Positions 8,993 through 17,830 of a DNA stretch of 64,000 nt are shown here, piece after piece. Each line of letters starts with the position of its first letter. The first letter of the stretch is position 1. The notes below the pieces were generated by a model. The model did no database searches and was not told the DNA's origin. It saw only the letters and a list, made by a program, of their open reading frames with translations. The stretch lies in assembly GCA_002347095.1 (NCBI GenBank), contig DDWZ01000014.1, forward strand, positions 25,907-89,906, given 5' to 3'. A program made the position numbers and the translations under genes. The DNA comes from Desulfobulbaceae bacterium UBA2273. GTDB lineage: Bacteria; Desulfobacterota; Desulfobulbia; Desulfobulbales; Desulfurivibrionaceae.

Positions 8993-9825
8993 AAGACAAT
9001 TTCCTTATGCCGATGGGCATGGCACTGGATATTGATTCCCACCGGCAGACTGGCGATATGGCAGGGAAAAACCTCCATATGCACGGCCAGGGCCGTGGTG
9101 ATCCCGCCAAAACCGTGAACCCCCTGGCCCTGATCATTGATCTCCCGCAACAGCCGCTCTTCAAGCACAGCCACATCCTCGCGCCCACTTTTTTCGCCAA
9201 CCGGCCGCAGCAGGGCCTTTTTTGCCAGCAGGGCCGCCTTTTCAAAAGAACCGCCCAAACCAACCCCGACAATCATCGGCGGACAGGGGTTCGAGCCCGC
9301 AGCCAACACCCGGTCGATCACATGGCGAACCACCCCTTCCGTTCCGGCGGCAGGCGGCAGCATAACCAGACTGCTCATGTTCTCGCTGCCGCACCCCTTG
9401 GGCAGAAAACGGATGGTAATCCGGTCGCCCGGAGCCAATTCGATATGGACCACGGCCGGGGTATTGGTCCCGGTATTCTTGCGGGTCAGGGGGTCGCACA
9501 CCGATTTGCGCAGATACCCCTCTTCATAACCAAGCCGTACCCCCTCCTGCAACGCCTCCTGCAGGTCGCCGCGAATGTGGACTTCCTGGCCGAGCTCAAG
9601 GAAAAGGATGCCGGTGCCGGTGTCCTGGCACACCGGAATCCGATCCCGGCTGGCGATATTTGCGTTGGCGACGAGAACCTCCAGGATATTCCCGGCAAGT
9701 TCCCCGGTTTCCCGGTCCCGCGCGGCAAGCAGGGCCTCCAGAATATCAGGCTCCAGGTCATGGGCTGCGGCAATGGCCAGGTCGCGGACGGCCTGGCGGA
9801 TCTCGCTGCTGTTAATCTCGCGCAT
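8989..9825 (-). CDS. Class I fumarate hydratase (or tartrate dehydratase), alpha subunit
   Basis: This 278-residue subunit carries the [4Fe-4S] active site of class I hydro-lyases. Visible family motifs are IPVCQDTGTGILFLELGQE with the first cluster Cys, LPKGCGSENMSSLVMLPPA with the second, and NPCPPMIVGVGLGGSFEKAALLAKKAL with the third. Length fits the N-terminal half of fused FumA. It is oxygen-sensitive in characterised relatives, in keeping with an anaerobe. First gene of the pair; the PilZ gene ends 75 bases upstream. Confidence 0.92.
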   Translation of the reverse strand: MREINSSEIRQAVRDLAIAAAHDLEPDILEALLAARDRETGELAGNILEVLVANANIASRDRIPVCQDTGTGILFLELGQEVHIRGDLQEALQEGVRLGYEEGYLRKSVCDPLTRKNTGTNTPAVVHIELAPGDRITIRFLPKGCGSENMSSLVMLPPAAGTEGVVRHVIDRVLAAGSNPCPPMIVGVGLGGSFEKAALLAKKALLRPVGEKSGREDVAVLEERLLREINDQGQGVHGFGGITTALAVHMEVFPCHIASLPVGINIQCHAHRHKEIVL

Positions 9826-9900
9826 GGTTCAGAAAACACTCAACGTTGGGGATGGCTAAGCAAAAATCGTCAGATGCTGGTACACGAGCCTGCGACGCCA

Positions 9901-10491
9901 TCAGGGATTGAGCCTGCGGTTGCGCAGGGCCAAGCTTTGTTGCTTGAAAGTATGCTGGATGATCTTTTCCCGGTCTTCATCAAGCAGGAAAACAAACTCC
10001 AGGGCGACCCGAAATTTGCAGCCGGACTCTTCTTCCTCCGGGGCCGGATCACAGGCAATGACCTTGCCGAAGGAATACACATAGATGTAGGCCGGAAGCA
10101 GAACGACATGGATCTCCACGATCTCGTCCAACCGTAAAGGAGAATCCGTGTAAAAAGCAATGCCGTTGGCGCTGATATTGGCCTTGCGCATGACCAGGGC
10201 ATCCAGGGGGCTCTCTCCCCCTTTTACCTGCTTCAGCATCATGTTCATCTTGTTGTCCAGATGCTGCAAAAAATCAGCCAGATCCGCATCCCGCTCCCGC
10301 AGTTTGGCCAAAGCGCTCTGGGCGCCGATGAACATCTGGATATCGGTAAGGCCTTCCTGATTGTAAGGCGAGATTCCCTGCTGAAAATCCCTGGAAACAG
10401 CCTGTATTTTTTCCGCGGAAACCGGATGAACCGCCAACATCACCCTGTCCGTGACCCGAACCGATTGCCTACGATTTAAAGAATCCGTCAT
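9901..10491 (-). CDS. PilZ-domain protein, probable c-di-GMP receptor
   Basis: The 196-residue protein (start MTDSLNRRQSVRV) contains both PilZ signatures, though in unusual order: an N-terminal RRQSVR (RxxxR-like) and, after a helical insert of about 90 residues, NISANGIAFY (D/NxSxxG) followed by a beta barrel (VEIHVVLLPAYIYVYSFGKVIAC). The N-terminal half probably forms the helical or YcgR-N-like part. A c-di-GMP-responsive role is inferred from the family; the target is unknown. It lies 66 bases after panB on the same strand. Confidence 0.8.
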   Translation of the reverse strand: MTDSLNRRQSVRVTDRVMLAVHPVSAEKIQAVSRDFQQGISPYNQEGLTDIQMFIGAQSALAKLRERDADLADFLQHLDNKMNMMLKQVKGGESPLDALVMRKANISANGIAFYTDSPLRLDEIVEIHVVLLPAYIYVYSFGKVIACDPAPEEEESGCKFRVALEFVFLLDEDREKIIQHTFKQQSLALRNRRLNP

Positions 10492-10557
10492 ATTCGCACC
10501 CCACCCCGTCAAATAGTAACTCTAAAAACAGGCCGAAAATATCGGCAAAAAACCAGG

Positions 10558-11406
10558 TCATCCCTGGCCCTGGTTGAGCAAATCCGCCACCTCACCCTGC
10601 ATGACAAAGCTGTGTTCCGCGTCCGGATACGCGCCAGACTTGACCTCGTCCCGGAACGCGACGATACCCCCCGCGATCTGGGGGGCCAGATCCGCGTACC
10701 GCTTCACGAAACTGGGCACGAATTTCTCGAACATGCCCAAGAGATCGTGGCTCACCAGCACCTGGCCGTCGCACTGCGGTCCGGCGCCGATGCCGATGGT
10801 GGGGATACCGATGCTTGCGGTGATGGCCCCGGCCAGCTTGTCGGGGATACACTCCAGCACCAGGGCAAAGGCCCCGGCCTCGGCCAGCCCCTTGGCCTCG
10901 GCCAACAAACGTCGGGCCGATTCTCCGTCCTTACCCTGCACCTTGTAGCCGCCCAGTGCTCCGGCGGTCTGCGGGGTAAGGCCGATATGACCCATCACCG
11001 GGATTCCGGCTCGGACCATGGCGGCCACGGTCTCGCAGATCTCCAGGCCGCCCTCGACTTTTACCGCATCGCAACCCGCTTCCTTAAGGAACCGGCCACC
11101 GTTGGCAATGGCCGAACCGGCATCGACTTGGTAGGAGAGAAAAGGCATGTCGCTCACCAGCAGAGCCCGTTCCACCCCGTGCTTTACCGCCCGGGAATGA
11201 TGCAGCATCTCCTCCATGGTCACCGGCACCGTGGACTCGTAGCCAAGGACCACCATGCCCAGGGAATCACCGACCAGGACGATCTCGACCCCGTTGCGGT
11301 CCAAAAAACGGCCAAATCCGGCATCATAGGCCGTCAGCATGACAATTTTATCAGCCGCGCTCTTCATGTCGATGATGTCGCGGACTGTTATCTTTTTTCC
11401 GATCAT
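10558..11406 (-). CDS. panB: 3-methyl-2-oxobutanoate hydroxymethyltransferase (PanB)
   Basis: PanB makes ketopantoate from alpha-ketoisovalerate and methylene-THF, the first committed step to pantothenate and CoA. The 282-residue protein starts MIGKKITVRDIIDMK and shows family motifs IVMLTAYDAGFGRFLD, VGDSLGMVVLGYESTVPVTMEEMLHHSRAV, GCDAVKVEGG, PVMGHIGLTPQT and IGIGAGPQCDGQVLV. The start at 11406 is fixed by a strong GGAGGGG site; the longer frame has no such site. It sits 32 bases after ruvB, an unusual partner, so shared transcription is likely but not functional. Confidence 0.95.
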   Translation of the reverse strand: MIGKKITVRDIIDMKSAADKIVMLTAYDAGFGRFLDRNGVEIVLVGDSLGMVVLGYESTVPVTMEEMLHHSRAVKHGVERALLVSDMPFLSYQVDAGSAIANGGRFLKEAGCDAVKVEGGLEICETVAAMVRAGIPVMGHIGLTPQTAGALGGYKVQGKDGESARRLLAEAKGLAEAGAFALVLECIPDKLAGAITASIGIPTIGIGAGPQCDGQVLVSHDLLGMFEKFVPSFVKRYADLAPQIAGGIVAFRDEVKSGAYPDAEHSFVMQGEVADLLNQGQG

Positions 11407-11438
11407 ACGTTCCCCTCCTTTGTTTCCCGTCCCTGCCC

Positions 11439-12488
11439 CTAAAAAGGCAGCGTGGCGGCTTCGCCGTTGCACGGGTCCGCATCCTGCCTGCGGGTAAAAG
11501 GCCTACCGAAATGGGCATACGCCGCCTGGGTCGCCATCCTGCCCCTGGGGGTGCGCATCAAAAGGCCCATTTGGATGAGAAAGGGCTCGTAGACATCCTC
11601 CAGGGTGGTCTTCTCCTCGCAGGCCATGGTGGCCAAGGTTTCCAAGCCGATGGGACCGCCCTGGAACTTGTCGATGATGGTGAGCAAAATCCGCCGGTCC
11701 ATCTCGTCGAGCCCTTCCTGGTCCACGCCCAGCATGTTCAGGGCCTCGTCCGCCACCTTGGCCGTGATGCTGCCCTGACCCTTGACCTCGGCGAAATCCC
11801 GCAGCCGCTTGAGCAGCCGGTTGGCTATCCTCGGGGTGCCCCGGGAACGGCGGCCTATCTCCAGGGCGCCGCCCTCGTCCATGGGCACGCCCAGCAGGGA
11901 GGCTGACCGTTTGACAATGGTCACCAGCTCGTCGGGTGCATAAAAATCAAGGCGCAGCACCATACCGAACCGATCCCGCAACGGCGGAGTCAGCAGGCCG
12001 GTGCGGGTTGTCGCCCCCACCAGGGTGAAGCGCGGCAGGTCCATCTTGACGCTGCGTGCGCCAGGGCCCTGGCCGATGACCAGATCCAACTGATAATCCT
12101 CCATGGCCGGGTAAAGAATCTCCTCCACCACATGGTTGAGGCGGTGGATCTCGTCGATGAAGAGCACATCGCCTTCCTGGAGGCTGGTGAGGATGGCGGC
12201 CAGATCGCCGGGCCGCTCGATCACCGGACCGGAGGTAACCCGGATGTTGGCGCCCATCTCGTTGGCGATGACGTAGGCGAGGGTGGTCTTACCCAGACCT
12301 GGGAAGCCATGGAAAAGCACATGGTCCAGGGCCTCGCCCCTGGCCTGCGCGGCCTTGATCGCAATGGAGAGATTGCTCTTCAGTTGCTCCTGACCGATGT
12401 ACTGGTCAAGCAGTTTGGGCCGCAGCGCATGATCAACCGGCTCGATCTGCTCGGCCACCGGGGAAACCAATCGTTCTTCGTGATTCAC
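11439..12488 (-). CDS. ruvB: Holliday junction branch-migration helicase RuvB
   Basis: This 349-residue AAA+ motor of the RuvAB complex drives branch migration during recombinational repair. Walker A ([19 protein letters not shown]), Walker B ([11 protein letters not shown]), sensor 1 ([20 protein letters not shown]) and the C-terminal winged helix ([13 protein letters not shown]) are all present. It overlaps ruvA by 4 bases, indicating coupled translation. The short C-terminal extension after the winged helix is poorly conserved. Confidence 0.97.
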   Translation of the reverse strand: MNHEERLVSPVAEQIEPVDHALRPKLLDQYIGQEQLKSNLSIAIKAAQARGEALDHVLFHGFPGLGKTTLAYVIANEMGANIRVTSGPVIERPGDLAAILTSLQEGDVLFIDEIHRLNHVVEEILYPAMEDYQLDLVIGQGPGARSVKMDLPRFTLVGATTRTGLLTPPLRDRFGMVLRLDFYAPDELVTIVKRSASLLGVPMDEGGALEIGRRSRGTPRIANRLLKRLRDFAEVKGQGSITAKVADEALNMLGVDQEGLDEMDRRILLTIIDKFQGGPIGLETLATMACEEKTTLEDVYEPFLIQMGLLMRTPRGRMATQAAYAHFGRPFTRRQDADPCNGEAATLPF

Positions 12489-13102
12489 ACCAGGGCCCTC
12501 AAGGTTTGCCGGAGCAATTCTTCAAGCCGCAGGGCAGCAAAGCCCTCTGCCCCGGCCTGCTGCCGCACCAAAGCCAGCGCCTCCCTGGCCCGGGCTGCGG
12601 GGTAGCCGAGATTGAGCAGGGCGGAAATCGCGTCGTGCACCCGCTCGTCCTCTCCCGGCAGGGTAAGGGCGGGAGAAGAGGCGGACAATGCCTCGGGCAC
12701 GAACTGCACCTTGTCTTTCAATTCCAGACAGAGCCGCTCCGCGGTTTTCTTGCCCACCCCGGGCAGCCGGGTGAGGCGGGCAAGATCGTCGTGCAGAATG
12801 GCGCGAGCCAAATCCGCCGGCGAGATCCCGGCAAGAATATGCATGGCCAGCTTGGGCCCAATCCCGGAAACAGTGTTCAGCAACTGGAACATCTCCTTTT
12901 CCATGGGCTCGAGAAAGCCAAAGAGGTTGAAGGCGTCCTCACGCACCACCGTCTGGATGTGGAGAAAAACCTCCTCCCCCACCCCCGGCAACCGTGCCTG
13001 CCCGCTCTGGGGAAAGAAAACCTCGTACCCCACCCCGCCCACGTCGACGATGAGGGATTCGGGTAGTTTTTTAAACAGCATTCCTCGCAGGCAGGCAATC
13101 AT
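12485..13102 (-). CDS. ruvA: Holliday junction DNA-binding protein RuvA
   Basis: RuvA binds four-way junctions as a tetramer and loads RuvB. The 205-residue protein shows the N-terminal OB fold ([16 protein letters not shown]), the two helix-hairpin-helix motifs ([16 protein letters not shown] and [20 protein letters not shown]) and the small C-terminal RuvB-contact domain ([21 protein letters not shown]). The start at 13102 (MIACLRG) is the family start; the frame extends 10 codons further without support. Confidence 0.96.
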   Translation of the reverse strand: MIACLRGMLFKKLPESLIVDVGGVGYEVFFPQSGQARLPGVGEEVFLHIQTVVREDAFNLFGFLEPMEKEMFQLLNTVSGIGPKLAMHILAGISPADLARAILHDDLARLTRLPGVGKKTAERLCLELKDKVQFVPEALSASSPALTLPGEDERVHDAISALLNLGYPAARAREALALVRQQAGAEGFAALRLEELLRQTLRALV

Positions 13103-13173
13103 GATAGACTCGCAAAAAGGGAAAGATCCCACATGTCAGTGACACTAAATCAAATGGCTACAAATTTACAACC

Positions 13174-13203
13174 GTTGAAATCGCGGCAGTATGCGATTTC
13201 AAC
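13174..13203. repeat. Perfect 11-bp hairpin upstream of ruvA
   Basis: GTTGAAATCGC and GCGATTTCAAC form a perfect inverted repeat around an 8-base loop, 71 bases before the ruvA start. There is no T-run, so it is not a standard terminator. It could be an operator, an RNA-processing site or part of the neighbouring palindromic element. Confidence 0.5.
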
Positions 13204-13313
13204 AATCATTACGGGATCTATTATGGAAGAATTTTAGCAAGAAGAGAAGCAAAAAGCCTGTTGGCTACATAACCGGCCAGCAAAACGGACCGATTCGCTT
13301 AATCAATTTTCGT

Positions 13314-13423
13314 AGGTAAGCGTTCACCAGTGCCACAGATGCGCGAAAGAGGTCTGCGAAGTGTGCTATTGCACATGAGCAGGCCGATGACAAAGCAGAT
13401 GTGGTGCTGGTGGACGCTTACCT
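13314..13423. repeat. 110-bp palindromic (MITE-like) element between ruvA and ruvC
   Basis: The ends AGGTAAGCGTTCACCAG (13314-13330) and its near-perfect inverse (13407-13423, one mismatch) form 17-bp terminal arms, with weaker pairing extending inward to about 29 bp. Together with the hairpin at 13174 it fills most of the 315-base gap that separates ruvC from ruvA; I see no gene there. The right end overlaps the last two codons and the stop of ruvC. The GTAAGCG terminus resembles IS66-family ends, but no matching target duplication is visible. Confidence 0.6.
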
Positions 13424-13918
13424 GTGATTGGCCCGGCAGATGGCCACGGCCAGGGCGTCGGCCGCGTCCTGGCTGGGCGAGGCGACAAGCTTGAGCAGAA
13501 CCCGGACCATGTGCTGCACCTGCTCTTTCGGGGCCTGGCCATATCCGGCCACCGCTTGTTTCACCACGGTGGGGCTGTACTCCTCCAGGAGCAACCCATG
13601 CTGCCTGGCGGCCAGGATCAACACCCCCCTGGCATGACCGAGCTTTAAGGCCGAGCGGGGATTGATGGCGGTGAAGATATCCTCTATCCCTGCCAGTTGC
13701 GGTTTGTAAGCAGCAATAACCTCGCGGATGCCGTCGTAGATCTCTTCAAGCCGCTCGGGAAACGGCTTTTTTTCCGAGGTCCGGATCACTCCGCAGGTGA
13801 CAAAGGTCAAGGCGTGGCCCTGGCAATCGATCACCCCGTAGCCGGTGGCGCGCGAACCGGGATCGATCCCGAGGATGCGGACGGCTTGAGCCCCTGCCTT
13901 GGCTTTGCCCGAAGTCAT
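13418..13918 (-). CDS. ruvC: Holliday junction resolvase RuvC
   Basis: RuvC nicks Holliday junctions symmetrically. The 166-residue protein has the RNase H-like fold with the acidic residues in RILGIDPGSRATGYGV (Asp), AGIEDIF (Glu) and SPSQDAADALAVAI (two Asp). yebC ends 3 bases upstream; ruvA and ruvB follow after a 315-base gap containing a palindromic element, whose right arm supplies the ruvC stop codon. The C-terminus (CRANHR) may thus have been altered by insertion, although it lies beyond the catalytic core. Confidence 0.95.
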   Translation of the reverse strand: MTSGKAKAGAQAVRILGIDPGSRATGYGVIDCQGHALTFVTCGVIRTSEKKPFPERLEEIYDGIREVIAAYKPQLAGIEDIFTAINPRSALKLGHARGVLILAARQHGLLLEEYSPTVVKQAVAGYGQAPKEQVQHMVRVLLKLVASPSQDAADALAVAICRANHR

Positions 13919-13921
13919 ATC

Positions 13922-14671
13922 CTAGGAAATCTTTTCCATCAACTCATCGGGGATATCGAAATTGGCATGCACCTTCTGCACGTCGTCGAAATCCTCCAGG
14001 TTGTCGATGAGCTTCATCAATGAAATGGCAGTCTTCTCCTCGGCAACCTCAACGGTGTTCTTGGGAACCATGGAGATGGAGGCCTCGACAAAAGCGACTC
14101 CCGCCTTTTCCAGAGCCTCCCGCACCGTGTTGAAATCCTCGGGCGCGGTCAGCACCTCGAAGATATCGCCATCCTCGATCACATCCTCTGCCCCGGCCTC
14201 CAAGGCCAGTTCCAGCAGCTTTTCCTCGTCCATCGCTCCCTTTTCCACGACGATGGAGCCTTTCTTGTCAAACATATAGGAAACGCAGCCGGTCTCGCCC
14301 ATGTTGCCGCCGGACTTGCCGAAGAAGAAGCGCACCTCGCCAACGGTCCGGTTCCGGTTGTCGGTGAGGCAGTCAACAAGCACCGCCACCCCGCCGGGAC
14401 CGTAGCCTTCGTAGGTGATCTCCTCGTAGTTCGCTCCTTCGAGCCCGCCGATACCCTTCTTGATGGCCCGGTCGATATTATCCTTGGGCATGTTCACGGC
14501 CCGGGCCGAGATAATGCCAGCGCGCAACCGGGGATTGGCCTCGGGATCGCCGCCGCCCATGCGGGCAGCCACGGCAATTTCCTTGGCAAGCTTGGTGAAC
14601 ATCTTGCCGCGCTTGGCGTCCTGCGCGCCTTTGCGATGTTTGGTATTAGCCCATTTTGAATGTCCGGACAT
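13922..14671 (-). CDS. yebC: YebC/PmpR-family protein
   Basis: The 249-residue protein begins with the invariant [23 protein letters not shown] and keeps family motifs [28 protein letters not shown] and [23 protein letters not shown]. YebC family members are described both as DNA-binding regulators and as ribosome-associated factors that help at difficult stretches; which applies here cannot be told. It leads the yebC-ruvC-ruvA-ruvB cluster, an order seen in many bacteria. Confidence 0.95.
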   Translation of the reverse strand: MSGHSKWANTKHRKGAQDAKRGKMFTKLAKEIAVAARMGGGDPEANPRLRAGIISARAVNMPKDNIDRAIKKGIGGLEGANYEEITYEGYGPGGVAVLVDCLTDNRNRTVGEVRFFFGKSGGNMGETGCVSYMFDKKGSIVVEKGAMDEEKLLELALEAGAEDVIEDGDIFEVLTAPEDFNTVREALEKAGVAFVEASISMVPKNTVEVAEEKTAISLMKLIDNLEDFDDVQKVHANFDIPDELMEKIS

Positions 14672-14686
14672 AATTTTTCTCCTGAA

Positions 14687-14814
14687 AATTAAAAATTAAA
14701 AGTGAAAAATGAAAAGTGGGATGTGACCCTGGTCAGCAGAGAACACCATGGATGTCCCTTCCAGACTCCATAAACTGCTCACTCTGCATTTTTCATTCTT
14801 CATTCTGCATTTTC
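14687..14814. repeat. Two facing A-rich heptamer arrays around the rlmE/yebC gap
   Basis: From 14687 to 14718 the plus strand runs in 7-base steps (AAATTAA, AAATTAA, AAGTGAA, AAATGAA, AAGTG). From 14780 to 14814 the minus strand has similar steps (GAAAATG, CAGAATG, AAGAATG, AAAAATG, CAGAGTG). The second array includes the last codons and stop of rlmE (KKMQNEE). Heptamer arrays of this sort expand by slippage. Confidence 0.55.
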
Positions 14815-15404
14815 TTAAATCCCATCCCCAGCACAAAAACCTCACGGCTTTCCGGACGGGAGCTTTTCGGCTTCACGATCTTGGTCAAATTGAAATGGGG
14901 GCGAACCTCGTCCACAAAGGCTTTGAAATCCTCGCCCTCAAACACCTTGCAATAAAAATTGCCGCCCACACGCAACATCTCCTGGGCAATTTCCAGCACC
15001 CGCCGGGAAAGATCCAGCGAATGCTGCTGATCCGCCCATTTGTTGCCGGTGGTGCGCGGGGCCATGTCGCTTAGGATCACCGCGAACTCCGGACAGATAT
15101 CGCGCACCTTATCCAGCACCTCGACGGAAGTGATGTCGCCGTGCAGAAAGGTGAACTTACCGCTGTGGCCCTTGGTGTTGATCTGCCCGAAGTTAAGGTC
15201 AACCCCAACCACCAGCCCCTGCGGGCCGACAGCCTGGGCCGCGTACATGGACCAACTGCCGGGTTGACAGCCCAAGTCGAGCACCGAGTCGCCCTTTTTC
15301 AGCAGCCCGTGCTTGAGTTGGGCCTCTTCCAGCTTATACACCGAGCGGGCGGGATAGCCTTCCTTCTTGGCCTTTTTGAAGTAATGATCCTGAACTTCTT
15401 TCAC
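14793..15404 (-). CDS. rlmE: 23S rRNA 2'-O-ribose methyltransferase RlmE (FtsJ/RrmJ)
   Basis: RlmE methylates U2552 (E. coli numbering) in the A loop of 23S rRNA using SAM. The sequence shows DHYFKKAKKEGYPARSVYKLEE (catalytic Lys region), SAM motif I VLDLGCQPGSWSMYA, and SDMAPRTTGNKWADQQHS with the catalytic Asp. A GTG at 15404 (VKEVQDHYF) with AAGGTGA upstream gives 203 residues, the family length; the open frame to 15506 adds 34 residues with no family resemblance. Its C-terminal codons fall inside a heptamer repeat. Confidence 0.93.
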   Translation of the reverse strand: MKEVQDHYFKKAKKEGYPARSVYKLEEAQLKHGLLKKGDSVLDLGCQPGSWSMYAAQAVGPQGLVVGVDLNFGQINTKGHSGKFTFLHGDITSVEVLDKVRDICPEFAVILSDMAPRTTGNKWADQQHSLDLSRRVLEIAQEMLRVGGNFYCKVFEGEDFKAFVDEVRPHFNLTKIVKPKSSRPESREVFVLGMGFKKMQNEE

Positions 15405-15611
15405 AGGCCCGTCACCTTGGTTGGGATCTACACCATTGCAGTGGTGCGCCGCAAAAAACATCGTTGAAAAGCGGTTATATTTAGCCTGTTTGTCGCTTCT
15501 TGACAAGCATAATCCCCAGACGGTCGAGGATGACCGTTTGCGGAATTGGCAAGGGAAGATGCGCTGCGCAGCAGGTGTTGCAGCAATACGGTCCCCCTTC
15601 TTTCCCTTGGG

Positions 15612-15641
15612 TTGACGATCAGCCTGGGAATATGGGATACT
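15612..15641 (+). promoter_or_regulatory. Candidate sigma-70 promoter for the isochorismatase-like/ndh operon
   Basis: TTGACG and GATACT are 18 bases apart, about 90 bases before the ATG at 15731, in the gap between the divergent rlmE and this operon. The -35 box matches 5 of 6 and the -10 box 4 of 6 consensus bases. Confidence 0.4.
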
Positions 15642-15730
15642 CCTTTAGAATGTTTGGGTGCATAAATGCCCTGGCCGATTGTAACCCGAATTACCCGCCC
15701 AGCCAAATACCCCTGTACGAAAAGGCAAAA

Positions 15731-16396
15731 ATGACACATTACAACAGAATGCGTTTGCCCTCCCTGCTGCTCGTCGCCCTTCTCCTTTGCCTCCTGCCAT
15801 TTCCAGCGTCACTTGCCATGGCAGAGGAAAAAAACCTCCTGGATATCTGGAGCGAGATCACTCCCCCGCCGGTGGTGGCGGTACAACCGGTGCACCTCGA
15901 CCCCACAAGCAGCGCCCTGCTGATTCTCGACATCGAAGAATGGACCTGCAATGCCGAACGCCGGCCCCGCTGCCCGGATTCGGTCCCACGGATCAAGGAT
16001 TTTCTCGAACGGGCAAAGGCCAAGGGCGCAGGAGTGGTCTACAGCCTTACCTCCAAGGGCAGCCCGCAGACCATCCTTCCCGGCGTGCAGCCGGTGGGGG
16101 ATGCGCCCATCGTCCAGTCCGGGGTGGACAAATTTTATAATACAAAGCTGGAAAAGATTCTGCACGACCGGGCGATCAAAACCGTGGTCATCGTCGGCAC
16201 CGCGGCGGAAGGCGCGGTGCTGCATACCGCCACCGGCGCAGCCCTGCGCGGCCTGCAAGTGGTGGTGGCGCTCGACGGCATGACCTCCGCCACCCTCTAT
16301 GCCGAGCAGTACACGGCCTGGCACCTGCTCAATGCCCCAGGCACCAAGGGCAAGGTCACGCTCACCCTGTTCAAGTTGATCGACTTCCAAAGATAA
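15731..16396 (+). CDS. Secreted isochorismatase-fold protein lacking the catalytic Cys
   Basis: The 221-residue protein has a signal peptide (LPSLLLVALLLCLLPFPASLAMA) and an isochorismatase/cysteine-hydrolase fold. The Asp (ALLILDIEEW) and Lys (VQSGVDKFYNT) of the usual Asp-Lys-Cys triad are present. The nucleophile strand reads VGTAAEGAVLHTATGA, placing Ala where family members have Cys (typically TxxCV). Standard amidase or nicotinamidase chemistry is therefore unlikely. The export signal is also unusual for this fold. It sits 3 bases before ndh, so the two are co-expressed. The start at 15731 fits the signal peptide; the longer frame does not. Confidence 0.85.
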   Translation: MTHYNRMRLPSLLLVALLLCLLPFPASLAMAEEKNLLDIWSEITPPPVVAVQPVHLDPTSSALLILDIEEWTCNAERRPRCPDSVPRIKDFLERAKAKGAGVVYSLTSKGSPQTILPGVQPVGDAPIVQSGVDKFYNTKLEKILHDRAIKTVVIVGTAAEGAVLHTATGAALRGLQVVVALDGMTSATLYAEQYTAWHLLNAPGTKGKVTLTLFKLIDFQR

Positions 16397-16399
16397 AAA

Positions 16400-17695
16400 A
16401 TGACAACTCCCACAAAACATGTCGTCATTGTCGGCGGCGGCTTTGCCGGCCTCAATGCCGCAAAGGTGCTCGGCAACCAGGCAAGTGTCCGGGTCACGCT
16501 GGTGGACCGCCACAACCATCACCTCTTCCAGCCCCTGCTCTACCAAGTGGCAATGGCTGCCCTGAGTCCGGCGGAGATTGCGGCGCCGATCCGGCACATC
16601 CTCGCCAAATACCGCAATATCACGGTGCTGCAAGACGAGGTTACAGCCATCGATCTGGTCGCTCGCCAGATGGTCGCCAAGGAGTGCACACTGCCCTATG
16701 ACTACCTGCTCCTCGCCTGCGGCGCCCGCCACTCCTATTTCGGCCATGAAGAGTGGGAAGAGTTTGCCCCGGGGCTCAAAACCATCGAGCAGGCCACCGA
16801 GATTCGACGGCGGGTGCTCACCGCTTTCGAGGCGGCTGAGCGCACGGCAAATCCGACCGAACAACGTCGGCACCTCACCTTCGTCATCGTCGGCGGCGGC
16901 CCCACCGGCGTGGAACTGGCCGGCGCCATCGGCGAGATGAGTCGCTACACCCTGGCGCAGGACTTCCGCAACATCAACCCCAAGCTGGCTCGCATCATCC
17001 TCATCGAGGCCGGGCCGCGCATCCTGCCCTCCTTCGGCGATGCCCTGGCAGGCGAAGCGACGCGCGACCTGGAGCAGCTCGGCGTGCAGGTCTGGACCTC
17101 CAGCCCGGTTACCGGCATGGACCGCGACGGAGTTCAGGTCGGGCGGGAGCGAGTGGAAACATCCACCATTCTCTGGGCCGCCGGCGTCACGGCTGCGAGC
17201 CTCGGCCGGCAACTTGGGGTGGCAACCGATCGGCTGGGCCGCATCGTGGTGGAACCAGACCTCAGCCTTCCGAATCATCCCGAGATCTTTGCGGCAGGCG
17301 ACCAGGCCTGCTTCAGCCACGGCCGTTCCACTCCGCTGCCGGGACTTGCTCCGGTGGCGCTCCAACAGGGTCGCGCCATTGCCGAAAACATTCTCCGCGA
17401 AATCGCAGGGCTTACGCGGCAGCCGTTCCAATATCACGACAAGGGCCAACTCGCCACCATCGGCCGCAGCAAAGCGATCGTTGAGATCGGCCGCCTCCGT
17501 TTCGGCGGTTTTTTTGCCTGGGCCACCTGGCTTGTTGTCCACATCTACTATCTGATCGGTTTTGAAAACCGTCTTTCCGTAACCATGCGTTGGGCCTGGT
17601 CATTTTTCAACTTCCGGCGCGGGGCTCGGCTTATCGTCAACAAGGAATGGCGCTTTTATCCCCCGGCCAACGGCAAAAAACGGCCAGATCCATGA
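16400..17695 (+). CDS. ndh: Type II NADH:quinone oxidoreductase
   Basis: NDH-2 passes electrons from NADH to quinone without pumping protons. The 431-residue flavoprotein has the FAD dinucleotide fold (HVVIVGGGFAGLNAAKVLG), the NADH fold (HLTFVIVGGGPTGVELAGAIGEM), the second FAD motif (EIFAAGDQACF) and the quinone-site region (GLAPVALQQGRAIAENI). The C-terminal part (WATWLVVHIYYLIGFENRLSVTMRWAWSFF) is the amphipathic membrane-anchor region typical of the YjlD/Ndh branch. Translated directly after the isochorismatase-like gene (3-base gap). Confidence 0.93.
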   Translation: MTTPTKHVVIVGGGFAGLNAAKVLGNQASVRVTLVDRHNHHLFQPLLYQVAMAALSPAEIAAPIRHILAKYRNITVLQDEVTAIDLVARQMVAKECTLPYDYLLLACGARHSYFGHEEWEEFAPGLKTIEQATEIRRRVLTAFEAAERTANPTEQRRHLTFVIVGGGPTGVELAGAIGEMSRYTLAQDFRNINPKLARIILIEAGPRILPSFGDALAGEATRDLEQLGVQVWTSSPVTGMDRDGVQVGRERVETSTILWAAGVTAASLGRQLGVATDRLGRIVVEPDLSLPNHPEIFAAGDQACFSHGRSTPLPGLAPVALQQGRAIAENILREIAGLTRQPFQYHDKGQLATIGRSKAIVEIGRLRFGGFFAWATWLVVHIYYLIGFENRLSVTMRWAWSFFNFRRGARLIVNKEWRFYPPANGKKRPDP

Positions 17696-17830
17696 AAAAT
17701 GTGGCCAGGGCCTGACGTTATTATGAGCAACTTTTGAAAAACATCGTACAGTTAAAAAAATCACCTGCCGGATTGGCTCAAATTGCCATCGGCACGGCTT
17801 CCCCTGAAATATTTGAAGAGGTCTCACCCC

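Noticed and set aside
9285..9300. GGTTCGAGCC, resembling a tRNA T-loop
   Set aside because: It lies within the fumarase alpha coding sequence, and no acceptor or anticodon stems pair around it.
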